This document shows, piece by piece, positions 10,256 to 20,197 of a stretch of DNA of 64,000 nt. The stretch is from Desmodus rotundus (Eukaryota; Chordata; Mammalia; Chiroptera; Phyllostomidae): the NCBI RefSeq assembly GCF_022682495.2, contig NC_071389.1, positions 10,097,199 to 10,161,198 on the forward strand, in the 5' to 3' direction. The notes under the pieces are model-generated. The model saw nothing but the letters and a program-made list of their open reading frames with translations, searched no databases and was not told the DNA's origin. A program made the position numbers and the translations under genes. Each line of letters starts with the position of its first letter. Position 1 is the first letter of the stretch.

Positions 10256-10560
10256 CTGGGAAGTTCATTATTTCCCCGACTGGCTTTTCTGGCGAGACTC
10301 AAATTAATTTCCCATCTCTCCCCCTCTTCCAAGCCTTGCAATCATTAAATGCCAGGGAAAGTTAAATAAACAGCTGATTTACAGAAGCATTTTCTTTCTT
10401 TCCTTCTTCCTTTTTTTTTTTTTTTTTTTAAAGAAAAGCAGGCACCTCTATTAATCAGCTGTGCTGAGAGCAGTCTGATTAAGCAGTCGGCGCACCCTTC
10501 GGATGAGCGGCCAGCGGGCCTAGCGCTGGGTGAGAGGCTCCTAATCAGAGATTAAAAATA
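10255..10560. promoter_or_regulatory. Candidate conserved noncoding element with homeodomain/E-box words
   Basis: Repeat-free and AT-rich apart from a poly-T at 10411-10430. It contains AAATTAATTT (10301), CAGCTGATTTA (10371-10381), TTAATCAGCTG (10451-10461), CTGATTAAG (10475) and CTAATCAGAGATTAAAAATAA (10541). The two CAGCTG-linked motifs are inverted near-copies. Function is inferred only from motif density. Confidence 0.35.
10411..10430. repeat. Poly-T tract
   Basis: About 19-20 T residues after a TTTCTTTCTTTCC pyrimidine lead. No SINE body is attached on either side. Confidence 0.9.
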
Positions 10561-10699
10561 ACCCAGGCTCCTGCCCAGGCCCCCAGCCCCTCAGAGGCCA
10601 GGACCAAGCCTTTTCTGCAGGCAGGGGTGAAGCCAGGCACCTGGCCCCGACCCCCTGGGTCTCTTCACTGTTCTCAGCTGAAAGGCTTTTTACCAATAA

Positions 10700-10812
10700 T
10701 TTCACTCAACTCCACTATTGTATAGACTCAGAGATGGGAAGGGACCTGCCCAGGGTCACACAGCAAGGTCGTGACAGCGCTGGGATTTACAACCCTGAAT
10801 CCCCATTTAGGG
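10700..10812 (-). repeat. MIR SINE fragment
   Basis: GACTCAGAGATGGGAAGGGA, CCTGCCCAGGGTCACACAGC, AAGGTCGTGACAGCGCTGGG: the reversed MIR core. Confidence 0.85.
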
Positions 10813-10852
10813 ATAAAGAGGTTTCCAGAGCTGAATGCCTTGAATAACTTGA

Positions 10853-10880
10853 CAAAAAAAAAAGGAAGCACACACACGTC
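10853..10880. repeat. Poly-A and short (CA)n
   Basis: A run of ten or eleven A, then GGAAGC and ACACACAC. Low complexity, not linked to a recognisable SINE. Confidence 0.7.
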
Positions 10881-11164
10881 CTGGCACTGTCCGCCGGCCC
10901 CAACAGGCATGCGCACAGGTATGCTGTTTCCTCATTCACGGGGAGCCACACCTGCCCTGGAGCTGGCACCTGAACTGGATCTCTGTGTTGTCCCTGGACA
11001 GCAGAGTGATTTCCCGTCTACCCTCCCATAACATCTCCTGGGACTGTCCTGGCTGAATGGAGGACTGTGTCCACCAATTAATCTTGTGCCCTCAGGGCCC
11101 TGGAAGCTTTCTGCAACCTCCTGGGGACTTCAGCACCGCAGGGAGCCCTGTGGGCCATGCCAGC

Positions 11165-11350
11165 AACCCTGGGTTCCAGTCCTTCCTCTCCCCTCAATGG
11201 CTGGTGACTCTGGGTCCCTTGGGACTCACCACCTTTTTGTGAAAATGGAGACAGAAGTGTTTTCTTCACAAGGCCATGGTGGAGATTGAGAGGATTTATA
11301 AAGCACCCGCTACTGGCCCAGGTCCCAGGGGGCACTCTGTGCTGTGTCTC
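11165..11350 (+). repeat. MIR SINE fragment
   Basis: CCTGGGTTCCAGTCCTTCCT, GGCTGGTGACTCTGGGTCCC, TTTTTGTGAAAATGGAGACA and GATTTATAAAGCACCCGC keep MIR order, with extra bases between the core blocks. Confidence 0.7.
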
Positions 11351-11399
11351 CCCGCCTGGGCACAGAGTAGAATCTCAGTAAGTGGATGTGACTCATTAT

Positions 11400-11570
11400 C
11401 ATCCCATCAGGCATTTACTGAGCAATCGCCCTATGCCGGGTGCTGTGCTCAGCTCAGAGGCAAAGGTGTCTCCATGGAGGAGTGCCCAGGAGGGCGGGTG
11501 AGACAGGCACATACAAAACTTATTCCAAATGATGCAGAAAACGCTATAAAAGGTGAAACAGTGGTCACAG
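11400..11570 (-). repeat. L2 LINE fragment
   Basis: GGCATTTACTGAGCAATCGC, CCTATGCCGGGTGCTGTGCT and GTGAGACAGGCACATACAAA match the reversed L2 3' end and upstream sequence. Confidence 0.75.
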
Positions 11571-11574
11571 CAAT

Positions 11575-11752
11575 ACTTAGATTCACATATCTAGGCACTT
11601 ACTATGTGCTTGGGGGTCTGCATTAAGTGCTTTGCCTCTTAATAAATTCTCATCAACTCTATGAGGTTCTTACTTTTATTTTATAGATGAGGAAACTGAG
11701 GCACAGGGAGGGTTAGGAACTTGCCCAAGGTCATGCAGCTGAGAGATGGTGA
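11575..11752 (-). repeat. MIR SINE, near full length
   Basis: GGCACTTACTATGTGCTTGG, ATTTTATAGATGAGGAAACT, GAGGCACAGGGAGGGTTAGG and TTGCCCAAGGTCATGCAGCT are a clean reversed MIR. Confidence 0.9.
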
Positions 11753-11959
11753 AAAGGGCAGTGGAAGCACAGAGGGAGAGACGATGCCAGAGGGGGATCA
11801 GGTCCGGAAGGGAGAGCTTTGGGGTGGGCCTTGAATCCTGAGACTTCCCTCCCTTCTTTCCGATCCCTCCACCTGCCCCCCACCCCCAGGCATCCCACTG
11901 CTTGACTCTGAAAGGACACTGTCACAGAGGCCCAGTAGCTCATTTTCAATCAGGACCTG

Positions 11960-12160
11960 TCCCCAGCACACAAGCAGAGTTAATTAAACCTAGCCATCTC
12001 TTCAGCCAGGAATTGAAAAGCCACCTCCTCATAGAACAATTAATATTTACAGCCCCTCCCCTCTCTTCCTTCCTCCCTCCTTCTCTTAATATCTCTCCTT
12101 CATCATCTCAGACTCTGCTCGCTGCCCATAAATTAGCATTAAGAAGCCAAGCAGCAAGGA
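11960..12160. promoter_or_regulatory. Candidate noncoding element, AT-rich with homeodomain words
   Basis: Repeat-free. Contains GAGTTAATTAAACC, ACAATTAATATTTAC and CATAAATTAGCATTAAGAAG. The inferred regulatory role rests only on motif content. Confidence 0.25.
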
Positions 12161-12257
12161 GGAGGGCAGGGACAGAGGGCCCATTTATTCCTCCTGGGAC
12201 AGGGAGACCCTGCCTGTCAGCAAAGGTTAGGGCTAGCTGCAGCAGCGGCTGGAGACC

Positions 12258-12400
12258 CAGCTGCTGAGTCACTGGGAGCAAGTGTCTTCACCTCTCTGTT
12301 TTCGTGCCCATGTTGCAGGGGTCGTATGGTCTTCCACATAAGACTGTTGTCAGGATGAAATGAGATCCATGTAAAGAAAGTACCAGGCACGGTGCCTACC
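12258..12400 (+). repeat. MIR SINE fragment
   Basis: GCAAGTGTCTTCACCTCTCT, then TTGTCAGGATGAAATGAGAT and CCAGGCACGGTGCCTACC: plus-strand MIR. Confidence 0.75.
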
Positions 12401-12434
12401 TATTTCTTTCTTACTCCCAAGGTAGGTGGGACTT

Positions 12435-12530
12435 CTATTCTAAAGCCAGGTGGGCCTCAGCCTTGCTGTGTGACATCAGGCTGGTTACTTGGTTTCTCTG
12501 GGCCTCTGTGGAAAGGAAGGATATGGTGAG
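12435..12530 (+). repeat. MIR SINE core fragment
   Basis: CTTGCTGTGTGACATCAGGC, TGGTTACTTGGTTTCTCTGG: MIR core. It lies directly upstream of a second MIR. Confidence 0.7.
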
Positions 12531-12539
12531 CCAGAGGGC

Positions 12540-12780
12540 AGGCAGTATGGCGCAGTGGTTAAGGGCCTGTGCTCTTGTATCCCATCCTCTGTGGCTCTGC
12601 TGTTTCCTGGCTCTACCAACTCAAGCAAAGACTCGACTCTGTCTCTGTGCCTCAATTTCCTTGACTGTCAAATGGGGCAATACCTCCCCTCTTTGAGGGA
12701 TCAAAGGTGCTGGTCTATCTGAAGCATTCAGAACAAGGTTAGGACGTAATCAGCGCTAATAGGTGGCAGCTATTCTTACT
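12540..12780 (+). repeat. MIR SINE, full length
   Basis: Begins with the tRNA-like head GGCAGTATGGCGCAGTGGTT, then TGTGCCTCAATTTCCTTGAC, TGTCAAATGGGGCAATACC and GGTGGCAGCTATTCTTAC. One of the most complete MIR copies here. Confidence 0.9.
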
Positions 12781-13117
12781 TCTTTATTGGGTCCGCTCCA
12801 CCCTCAGATGAGACTAAAGCCAACAGTAAAGCCTGTTCTCGGGATGAACCTGGACTTTCTATACAAAGCGACTCCAGAAAGAAGAGGCCACCACCTTGGC
12901 CAGCGGGTCCCCTGTCTAAGATTGTGAAGGGAGGGGTGAGGATTTTGGTGCCTCTGTTTCATCTTTTTGAAAACAGAGCTAATTAAGCTCCACAGGCAGG
13001 GCTGGCAGGAGGAATTAAGTGGGATTACAATGCAAAGTTCTTGGCGGGTGGCTCTTCCCTCCATCCACTGCCACCCTCTACTGACAGGCCACTGCAACCC
13101 CTGAGAGTCTCCAGCAA

Positions 13118-13345
13118 ACCAGAAGCACTAACTGAGCACCAGCTGCATGCGGGTGTCATGCCAAGTGCTGGGGATGGAGTCAGGCCACAGACCTGGATCT
13201 GCCCCCGCTCAGGGCAGCAGTGCGAACCTGACATGCGCTGAACTATAAACAGCGGCTTCAGGCTCTGGGATGTGATGAAGGCTGACCAGGGAGCGATGCT
13301 TCTGGAGCAGAGTGGTCAGGCACAGGCACCAGGCCAGAGGGGCTG
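13118..13345 (-). repeat. L2 LINE fragment
   Basis: AACTGAGCACCAGCTGCATG, TGCCAAGTGCTGGGGATGGA and CTCAGGGCAGCAGTGCGAAC track the reversed L2 3' end. Confidence 0.7.
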
Positions 13346-14000
13346 ATAACAAGAGAGGAGCTCCTGAGAACAGGGTACCCCCTGGTTGGCCCTGCCCCAG
13401 CCATTTTGAGTGGGAGGCACACTCTGAGGTCTGACCTGAATCCTCCCTGTCGCAAAAGGATCTCCAATGGCATCATCCCACTGATGGATCTTGTGGACCA
13501 TTTTGGCCAGTGTAAGGTCAGAGAGTGAAATGCGTGTCCTCGTGGGACTCAGAATGAGCTCGGAAGGCAGCCCCCAAGGCAGATTCAGCCACGTTTGGAG
13601 CCCTGGTGGCCTTGGGCCGGCCGGGATGATGAGGGGGAGGGGACAACGTCGATGGTGGTGGGTTAGCGCCACCTGCACGGGACAGCTGGACAACTGGACT
13701 GTCGGTGCTGAGGTCGACCTGCTCTACACCCTGGAGATGGGCAGCTGTCAGGTGCGCACTGGTTCTTCCTGTTGCTACAATCTCCATCTTTCGGTGTGCT
13801 GGGCGGTGAAGCCATCGATGCGTGTTTCCTCGCTGTATCTGAGAGTCAGGCTTTTGGTTTGTGGTGGTGGTTGTTAGGAGTGTGAGCACAGAGAGGACTT
13901 GAGGTCACCTCTCTGCTGCCCCCGCAGGTTTCCTTCCCCGGTGCAGCTCTCCCTCTGGTGATGGCCAGCATCGCGCTCTTTTGCAGCGAATGTTGAGTAG
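13345..14000. other. Unassigned DNA
   Basis: No repeat family recognised. Overlapping frames on both strands (13316-13889) have no domain and are not called as genes. Confidence 0.35.
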
Positions 14001-14019
14001 AGGAAAGGCCTGTTAAACA

Positions 14020-14165
14020 GGGGCTCAGAGTCCTTCCACACGTCTTGTCTCAAGTGTCCTTCACTATCGCCATTGACAGGAGAGGACATCAAAGCCCAGA
14101 GAGGTTTGGTGACTTGTCTAGGGTCACACAGCACGCCGATCCAACACTGCCAGCCTCTGGTTAAG
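14020..14165 (-). repeat. MIR SINE fragment
   Basis: CCATTGACAGGAGAGGACAT, CAAAGCCCAGAGAGGTTTGG and CTAGGGTCACACAGCACGCC are the reversed MIR core. Confidence 0.8.
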
Positions 14166-14239
14166 GGCCCAGAGTGCCAGGCCCCTGTCCCCACCAACAC
14201 TGCCATTATCTTCGCCATCTCTATGTTAAGGTCTCCCAG

Positions 14240-14405
14240 TCATTTCTACAACTGCTCTCTCATGTGATCCTCTCCACAGCCCCATGAGCTGGGCGGGACA
14301 GTAGCAATCCCACATTATTGTCATTTTTCAAAGGGGACACCTGCAGCTCCGAGAAGGCTCACGCTAGCCTCAGTCACACAGAGCGAGGTGATCCAGCCTG
14401 CAGAG
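14240..14405 (-). repeat. MIR SINE fragment
   Basis: CTCATGTGATCCTCTCCACA, GCCCCATGAGCTGGGCGGGA and CATTTTTCAAAGGGGACACC match the reversed MIR 3' half. Confidence 0.7.
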
Positions 14406-14419
14406 CGGGGCAGCCCTCC

Positions 14420-14960
14420 TGGGAAGGCAGGGCCCCGCTTCTCTGTGTTCGCCGCTCCCCCCCTCCCCCCCCCCCCCAGCTGCCCGCCCAGCACAACTCC
14501 AAGGCTCCTCAGCTGAGAGCGCTTGAGGGAGGGGGGTGGGGTAGGCAGGCACCCTCAGAAACTGTTTTATGGTCCTGAGATCCCCAAACACCAACGTGAG
14601 ATGCTTTTCTCTTAAAGAAGAGAAGACATTCTGAGTTCTGACTACTGGCCCTGCTTTCAACAGAGTGGGACAAAAGCAACAGGAGCCCCGTCCGGGAAGA
14701 CGGACGGACGATGTCTCCTCGGCAGGAGAACTTTCTTTTTGCCTGGAAGTCTCCTTGGGGGTTTTCAAAAACGTGTCCATGGGAGAATGCGGTGAAACTT
14801 GTCACCGGGAGTGTCCAGTGAGTTCAAAGAGCTGGGACTTCCGGGCACTCTGGCCCTGCCATTTCTTCCCCCAGGAGGGCAGTGCATGAAGTCAGACTAA
14901 GCCTGTGGGGAGTCCCGCTTGGACTAGTGGGAGCCCTGGCTCCGGGGCCTGGAACCCCCC
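14420..14960. other. Unassigned DNA with a poly-C tract
   Basis: A C-rich run lies at 14455-14478. The rest has no recognisable repeat or exon. Confidence 0.35.
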
Positions 14961-14964
14961 GGGC

Positions 14965-15062
14965 TCTTATGGGGATTAAATACATCATGCAGGTAAAGCA
15001 CTTGGAACAGTGTCTGGCTCCTAGCAGACTCCAAGTACATGAAAACCGTTATTATTACTCTT
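14965..15062 (+). repeat. MIR SINE 3' half
   Basis: TGGGGATTAAATACATCATG, GGTAAAGCACTTGGAACAGT, GTCTGGCTCCTAGCAGACTC and the tail GTTATTATTAC. Confidence 0.85.
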
Positions 15063-15850
15063 CACAGCGTTTGTGTACCATCAGGCCGAGGGTAGGAGCT
15101 GCGTCTGTAATGCAGTCAGGTTTCAGTCTGGGTGCGGGAATAAGAGGAGAGGGACACTTCTTTGGTCTCCGTCTCTCAGTGTCCTGAAATTCGCACCTCA
15201 TTGCGTTTACAAAGAAAAACAGTGGTAGCAACAAGACAAAGTGGGGCCCTCCTGGCTGGAGAAGGAGTCTCCCCAGGCCTGGAGGGTCTCGGACAGCGGT
15301 CCAGGGAGAGAACAGCCCAGAGGTGGGGCCATGGTGCCAGCACCGTCTCACAAAGCAGCTGTTCTGTTGGCCGCAAAATGTCGTGGGTCCCTGGGCACCA
15401 GGCCTGCAGCCCGCGGTTGAGGCTGTGTTGGAACATCATGGGAAGTGACAGGTGTGCCCACAGGGAGCTGAGGGTCTGCGCTCAATCAGGAAGTGACACC
15501 TCTGAGTCTGGGGTGCTCGGTCTGGTGTCAAAAAACATTTGAGCTGCCGAGACTTTATGGGTAGCACCATCAGTCTCTCCCTCTCTGACTTTGAGGGAAA
15601 GTAGACACAGGCCCTGCCTTGCTCCCCTGTTCCTGCCTTTGTCTGCACCTGTCTCACCCAGAAATGGGCTACAAGAGCCCCGAGGAGGTGGGGGCTGCAG
15701 TGTCTCTTCCAGGATTTTGTTCTACACGGACCCCTTCCCACACATCCGCACCCAACACCCAGTATCTGGAGATAAGGCATGCTCCAGGCTGGGGGACCTC
15801 GTTCTAAATCACAGGGTCCTGGGTAGGAGGCTGGGCACAGAGCAATGACC
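15062..15850. other. Unassigned DNA
   Basis: No repeat family or RNA gene recognised. The minus-strand frame at 15436-15954 runs into a MIR and has no domain features. Confidence 0.35.
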
Positions 15851-15859
15851 ACAGTCACT

Positions 15860-16085
15860 AGAGCTATGTCCATAAAACACTTCTCACATGCTGGGCACCA
15901 AAATGCAGTAGCTCTTTTAATTCTCCCAATCCGCCTATGAGGGAGGCGTGACAACCCCCATTTTACAGATGAGAAAGTCGAGGCTCAGAGAGATAAAACA
16001 GTTGGTCCCAAATCATAGTTTGAAAGAAGAATCAGGATCTGAACCCAGCTTTGTGGGATTCCATTCTTAATCGCTGCAGTGCCAC
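15860..16085 (-). repeat. MIR SINE, near full length
   Basis: AAACACTTCTCACATGCTGG, CCCATTTTACAGATGAGAAA, GTCGAGGCTCAGAGAGATAA and GGATCTGAACCCAGCTTTGT. Strong reversed MIR. Confidence 0.9.
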
Positions 16086-16224
16086 CCGCTTTGGAAGATG
16101 GGAAATGTTTAGTTTTCTTTAATACACTTGCACTCATTCTATTTTTCCTTTCAAAACAGATTTCATAGTTTCTCCATCCACTTGTTTCTTTGATCATGAG
16201 AGCAGGACTGGGCCATGGCCTTAG

Positions 16225-16315
16225 CGTGTGAGTGATAAGGAAGCTGAGGCCCAGAGCGGAGAGGTGACTGGCTGCGAGGGGCAGCCGGGAAGCCTGGTCT
16301 CCTGCCTCCTCTCCC
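16225..16315 (-). repeat. MIR SINE fragment
   Basis: GGAAGCTGAGGCCCAGAGCG and GAGAGGTGACTGGCTGCGAG are the reversed MIR core only. Confidence 0.6.
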
Positions 16316-16865
16316 TGGAACGCTGGATTAGAGGTAGCTGTGTGTCTGGGAGAAGCCTTCTGCTCATAGGGGGAATGATGACCATAAACTCGTTTCCCAA
16401 AGTATCAGTCCCCTCTTTTTGGAGACTGGATTTCGGGAGGTCGTTAACAACGGATGCATCCCCCAGCCTTCCATCCCACCTCCTGTTTTTGAGCTCCCTC
16501 CCTTGGCTGCAATTTAACCAAGTAATCCATTAACCGCTATGTGCCCAGAAGGTATTTATATCACCTGTGCGTTTGGAAACTCAGCTGCATTTGAAGTGTG
16601 GGCAACAAGCTGATGAGTTGCTTGGGAACCAGGGAGGATCCGGGAAACTTGCCCTGGCTGGCTTCACCTTCCCACGACCCTGAGTGTGCAGTACAGCAAG
16701 CCGCCGCCATGGGAGTGGAAGCCGCGTGGGAGGCAGGACAGGCAGATGTGAGTATTGTCATTCCCTTACCTCAACCCTTCCCGTGGCTCCCCACCATCTA
16801 GCCGGCCTTCTCCTTTTTTCTATCCTTTCTTCTAAACATCCATCCATCCTCCATCCATCTTAATT
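16315..16865. other. Unassigned DNA
   Basis: Apparently single-copy. Includes the AT-rich TTTAACCAAGTAATCCATTA near 16512. No exon. Confidence 0.3.
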
Positions 16866-16867
16866 TC

Positions 16868-17130
16868 TTAATTCATTTAATGACACCCTACCTTATCCTG
16901 CTCTGATTTTCCTGTTTTCCAAAGCGTTTATCACCTTTCCACACGCTGAAATAATGATCTACCTATCTACCTATTATCTATCATCATTATTCATTGTCTT
17001 TCTCCACCACCACTTCTCCTTGCCCAGTGGAATAAAATATCCACAAGGGCAAGAATCTTGGTTACATTTACTGGTATTCTAGTGCTGCTCAGTAGGCGCT
17101 TAATACGCGTTTGTTAAACGAGTGAATGAA
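16868..17130 (+). repeat. L2 LINE 3' end
   Basis: TTTCCAAAGCGTTTATCACC, ACTTCTCCTTGCCCAGTGGA, CCACAAGGGCAAGAATCTTG, CAGTAGGCGCTTAATACGCG and TTTGTTAAACGAGTGAATGA follow the L2 3' UTR. Confidence 0.85.
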
Positions 17131-17394
17131 CATGGTTATAATCATATTGAAGAAGATACTAATTTATAGGAATTAAGATAAAGTTGGACCCTTGACAGAA
17201 TATAAATACATGCCAGTGTCCAGACTCCTGCAGGAATTTTCCTCCCACTTTCCCTTGTGCTTCTTAGGAGGGAAAGGATGAGGTTACAGGCCAATAGGAG
17301 GAATTCAAGCACCTCACCTGGCCTTGGGCTCTCCAACACCTGACCCTGCCCTCCTCTCCTGTTACTGTCTAACAGGCCATCCAGTGAGCTGGAA

Positions 17395-17722
17395 TTGCTT
17401 GCACTTGTCAAACACACCCTGAGCTCTCTCTTCATACCTCAGGGCCTTTGCACACACTCTTTCCCTGCAGGAATCTCTTTCACCCCCTTGGCCAACTGGA
17501 AAACCTTCCGCATGGTATTTGGAACTACGCTCAGATTACACCTTCTTTGGGAAGTCTTTATAGTCTTTTCTTCCTTCCCCTTTGGGGCAAAATTATTCAC
17601 TCTCTGCCCTGGCGACTCCTTCTATGGAAGAATGTTGCACATCATGAATTTGCTCATTTTTGTCTGTCTCCTCCGTGCCACGGGAGCTCTTCGGGCCAGA
17701 AACTATTTCCTCAGTACCTAGG
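17395..17722 (+). repeat. L2 LINE ORF2 end
   Basis: CCTCAGGGCCTTTGCACACA, CTCTTTCCCTGCAGGAATCT, CTTCTTTGGGAAGTCTTTAT, then TTTGTCTGTCTCCTCCGTGC and GCCAGAAACTATTTCCTCAG, all in L2 order. Confidence 0.9.
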
Positions 17723-17784
17723 AGAGAGTGACATTTGGGAAATTATAGTAATAATAACTATTTGTGGAATTATCATAATCATAG

Positions 17785-17965
17785 CAGCTACTGATTATTG
17801 GGTACCTGCCAGTTACTGTTCTAAGCAACACTATACGGCAGGAACTATTATTTTCCCTGTTTATATTGAGGAAATAGATGCAGAAAGATTATGGTAATTT
17901 AGCCAAGATTACACCTTAATAACCGGCAGAGCCAGAAATAGAACCTGGGCAAGCTGACTCCACAG
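17785..17965 (-). repeat. MIR SINE, near full length
   Basis: GATTATTGGGTACCTGCCAG, TTACTGTTCTAAGCAACACT, CTATTATTTTCCCTGTTTA, GAGGAAATAGATGCAGAAAG and AGCCAGAAATAGAACCTGGG: reversed MIR. Confidence 0.85.
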
Positions 17966-17969
17966 GCCC

Positions 17970-18645
17970 TGGGCTGAATGTCTCTGTGGCGTGGGAGACG
18001 ACTTTCCACGTGTCTGCGTCTCCGTGCTTTCGTCTGCACAGTGAATTGTTAAGGCCGGGTAGTATCTAAGGACTCCTTCGTTGCCCCTGTTGTTACATAG
18101 CTAATGGAATTTCATTTCCTTGTTAATCAAATGCCTCCACATAAAGTGCCCAGTCACTGCCTCCAGGAAGGCAGTCTGAGTGGGCAAGGCCTGTCCCCTT
18201 GGCCCTCTTTGGTATATTTAATCTAGAGCTAGGACCTCCACGGTCTGAAACCAGGGCACGGAGGAGCTTGGTGTGCACTTTCTGAGGTATTAAGCAGTGA
18301 GAAGAAGCGATGAGAGAAGGAGCGAGGTAGATACATCCTCTCCTCCCAGCTCCCCAAACTCATCGCGTGGGTGTGGGCGGCTCCAGCGGTGTGTGGAGAG
18401 GGAGAGGGGAACGGCGAGAAGGAACTCAGCAAGCTGTGTTGTTTTAGAGCCCACATGCCCTTTGTGAAAGCCTTCTTCCTGGCTCAGCCCCGGTTTGGCA
18501 CATGCCCGTGAAATCTCCCAAGACTCTGCCGCCTGTGTCCTTAGTTCTCATGACCCGATCCTTGGACCCCAGGGCCATGGCTGCAGTGATGGACGGGGCC
18601 CGGAGGTCACGACACCGACACCTCGTCTCTTCAGACCCCGTGGCA
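17970..18645. other. Unassigned DNA
   Basis: No repeat family recognised. A short AT-rich patch (TTTCCTTGTTAATCAAATGC, about 18115-18135) stands out. No exon. Confidence 0.3.
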
Positions 18646-18649
18646 GCTT

Positions 18650-19090
18650 CCGATTGCTGCTGTGATAAATGTCCATGCATTTAGTGGCTGAACATAACAC
18701 ATGTGGACCCTCCTACAGCTCTGGAGGTCAGGGGTCTGACAGCAGCCTCTGGGGGCCAACGCCAAGTTCATCAGCAGGGCTGGGTCCTTCTGGAGGCTCT
18801 GAGGAAGAATGTGCTTCTTTGCCTTTTTTTTAGCTTCTGGAGGCCACCTGCCTTCTTATCTCAGGACCCCTTGCTTTTGTCATCACAGAGTCACTCTGGA
18901 CTCTGATCTTCTGTCTGCCTTGTGATTACGTCCGGTCACTTGGACAATCCAGGATAATCTTCCTATCTCAGGATCTGCAAGGTCCCTTTCACCATGAAAG
19001 GGGACACGTTCACAGGTCCCAGGAATTAGGATGTGGACATCTTTGGGGGTGGGCATTACTCTGCCTCTCGAAGACCCTGGTAATTCCTCC
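18650..19090 (-). mobile_element. MLT1-type LTR (ERVL-MaLR)
   Basis: The plus strand carries GCTCTGGAGGTCAGGGGTCT, CCTTCTGGAGGCTCTGAGGA, TTAGCTTCTGGAGGCCACCT, TGACTGTGATTACGTCC-type sequence, ACAATCCAGGATAATCTTCC and ATTAGGATGTGGACATCTTT. This is the reversed MLT1 pattern. The LTR is solo, with no internal region. Confidence 0.85.
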
Positions 19091-19189
19091 CTGGTAGGAA
19101 ACACAAGGATTGTTCCCCAGTTATTCCCATTTTTCATTCAAGGAAACAGACCAGGAGGTTGCAGGTCCAGGATGAGAACCCAGGCTTCT

Positions 19190-19562
19190 TACTCCTACTC
19201 TTTAAGTTATTATTACTATATTTATTACTAATTTTCATTATAGTTGATATACACTACATTAGTTTCAGGTGTATAACACGGTGATTTGACATTTATATAT
19301 ATAAGGAAGTGATCGTCACAAGCCTAGTAACCATCTGCCACCATACAAAGTGATGATATTCCCCATGCTGTACATTACATCCCCGTGACTTAATTATTTT
19401 ATAACTGGAAGTTTCTACTTCTTAATCCTCTTCACCTTTTCCGCCCATGTTGCCGCACCCCTCCCCTCTGGCAAACAGCAGTTTGTTTTCTTCTGTCTAC
19501 AAGTCTGTTTCTGTTTTGCTTTGTTTGTTCATCTGTGCTGCTTTTGATTCCACATTTAAATA
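19190..19562 (-). mobile_element. L1 LINE (L1M type) 3' fragment
   Basis: ATTAGTTTCAGGTGTATAAC, CATGCTGTACATTACATCCC, TTATTTTATAACTGGAAGTT and CAAACAGCAGTTTGTTTTC are the reversed 3' region of old mammalian L1. No ORF2 survives. Confidence 0.85.
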
Positions 19563-19760
19563 GTAATGACATTCACTGAATGTCTGTGATGGGCCCAGTG
19601 CTGTTTAAAGCGCCTTTGCAGATGTTATGTACTGTGCTGCCTCCCGTTTTACTGATGAGAAAACTGAGGTTTAGGGAACTTGGGAAACTTGTGCAAGATC
19701 GCAGTGCCATTAAGTGGTGGAGTTGGGATTTGAACCTGGGTCTTCTAATATGAAAACGCA
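19562..19760 (-). repeat. MIR SINE, near full length
   Basis: TTCACTGAATGTCTGTGATG, TTTTACTGATGAGAAAACTG, AGGTTTAGGGAACTTGGGAA, GGAGTTGGGATTTGAACCTG. Strong reversed MIR. Confidence 0.9.
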
Positions 19761-19829
19761 CGTGCAGGAGATGCTGCTGGTGCCGCCCCCACCCCAGATC
19801 CTCTTTACCAGACCACATACCATCGTCCA

Positions 19830-20197
19830 GCTGCTGTGAGTGTTGGCTGCTGACAGCTCACAGCTGCTCTCTCTTCCTGAGAACCGTCCTTGGCCTCCAG
19901 GAATCATTTCATCAGGAAAGGCCTGGAAGATGACACCCCGCCCCAGGGGGCCCCCAGGAAATAACTGACTGATAAAGGGCGCACAATGATGAACCCATTC
20001 AAAGTGGTATCGTGTAGGCTCCAGAGCTCCCTGTGGGGTTAGGCTTCGGATGAACCCGCATCTTTGTTCCACTTCTTCCCCTGCCCCCATCCTACTTCAC
20101 TCAGCCCCAGGCTTCTCCTGAGAGCTCTTCCTCAATAAATCGCTGGCACGGGGATTCCCATCTCAGGCTCTGCTTGCAGGGGACCTGACCTGAGACA
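19830..20197 (+). mobile_element. LTR-like fragment, unclassified
   Basis: Ends in CTCAATAAATCGCTGGCACG, CATCTCAGGCTCTGCTTGCA and GGGACCTGACCTGAGACA. An AATAAA at 20134-20139 followed by this tail is the layout of an LTR R-U5 region. I cannot name the family. It abuts the ERVL LTR. Confidence 0.45.

Noticed and set aside
9623..10348. Plus-strand frame of about 241 codons
   Set aside because: Starts inside an MLT1 LTR, crosses a MIR and ends in unassigned DNA, so not a gene.
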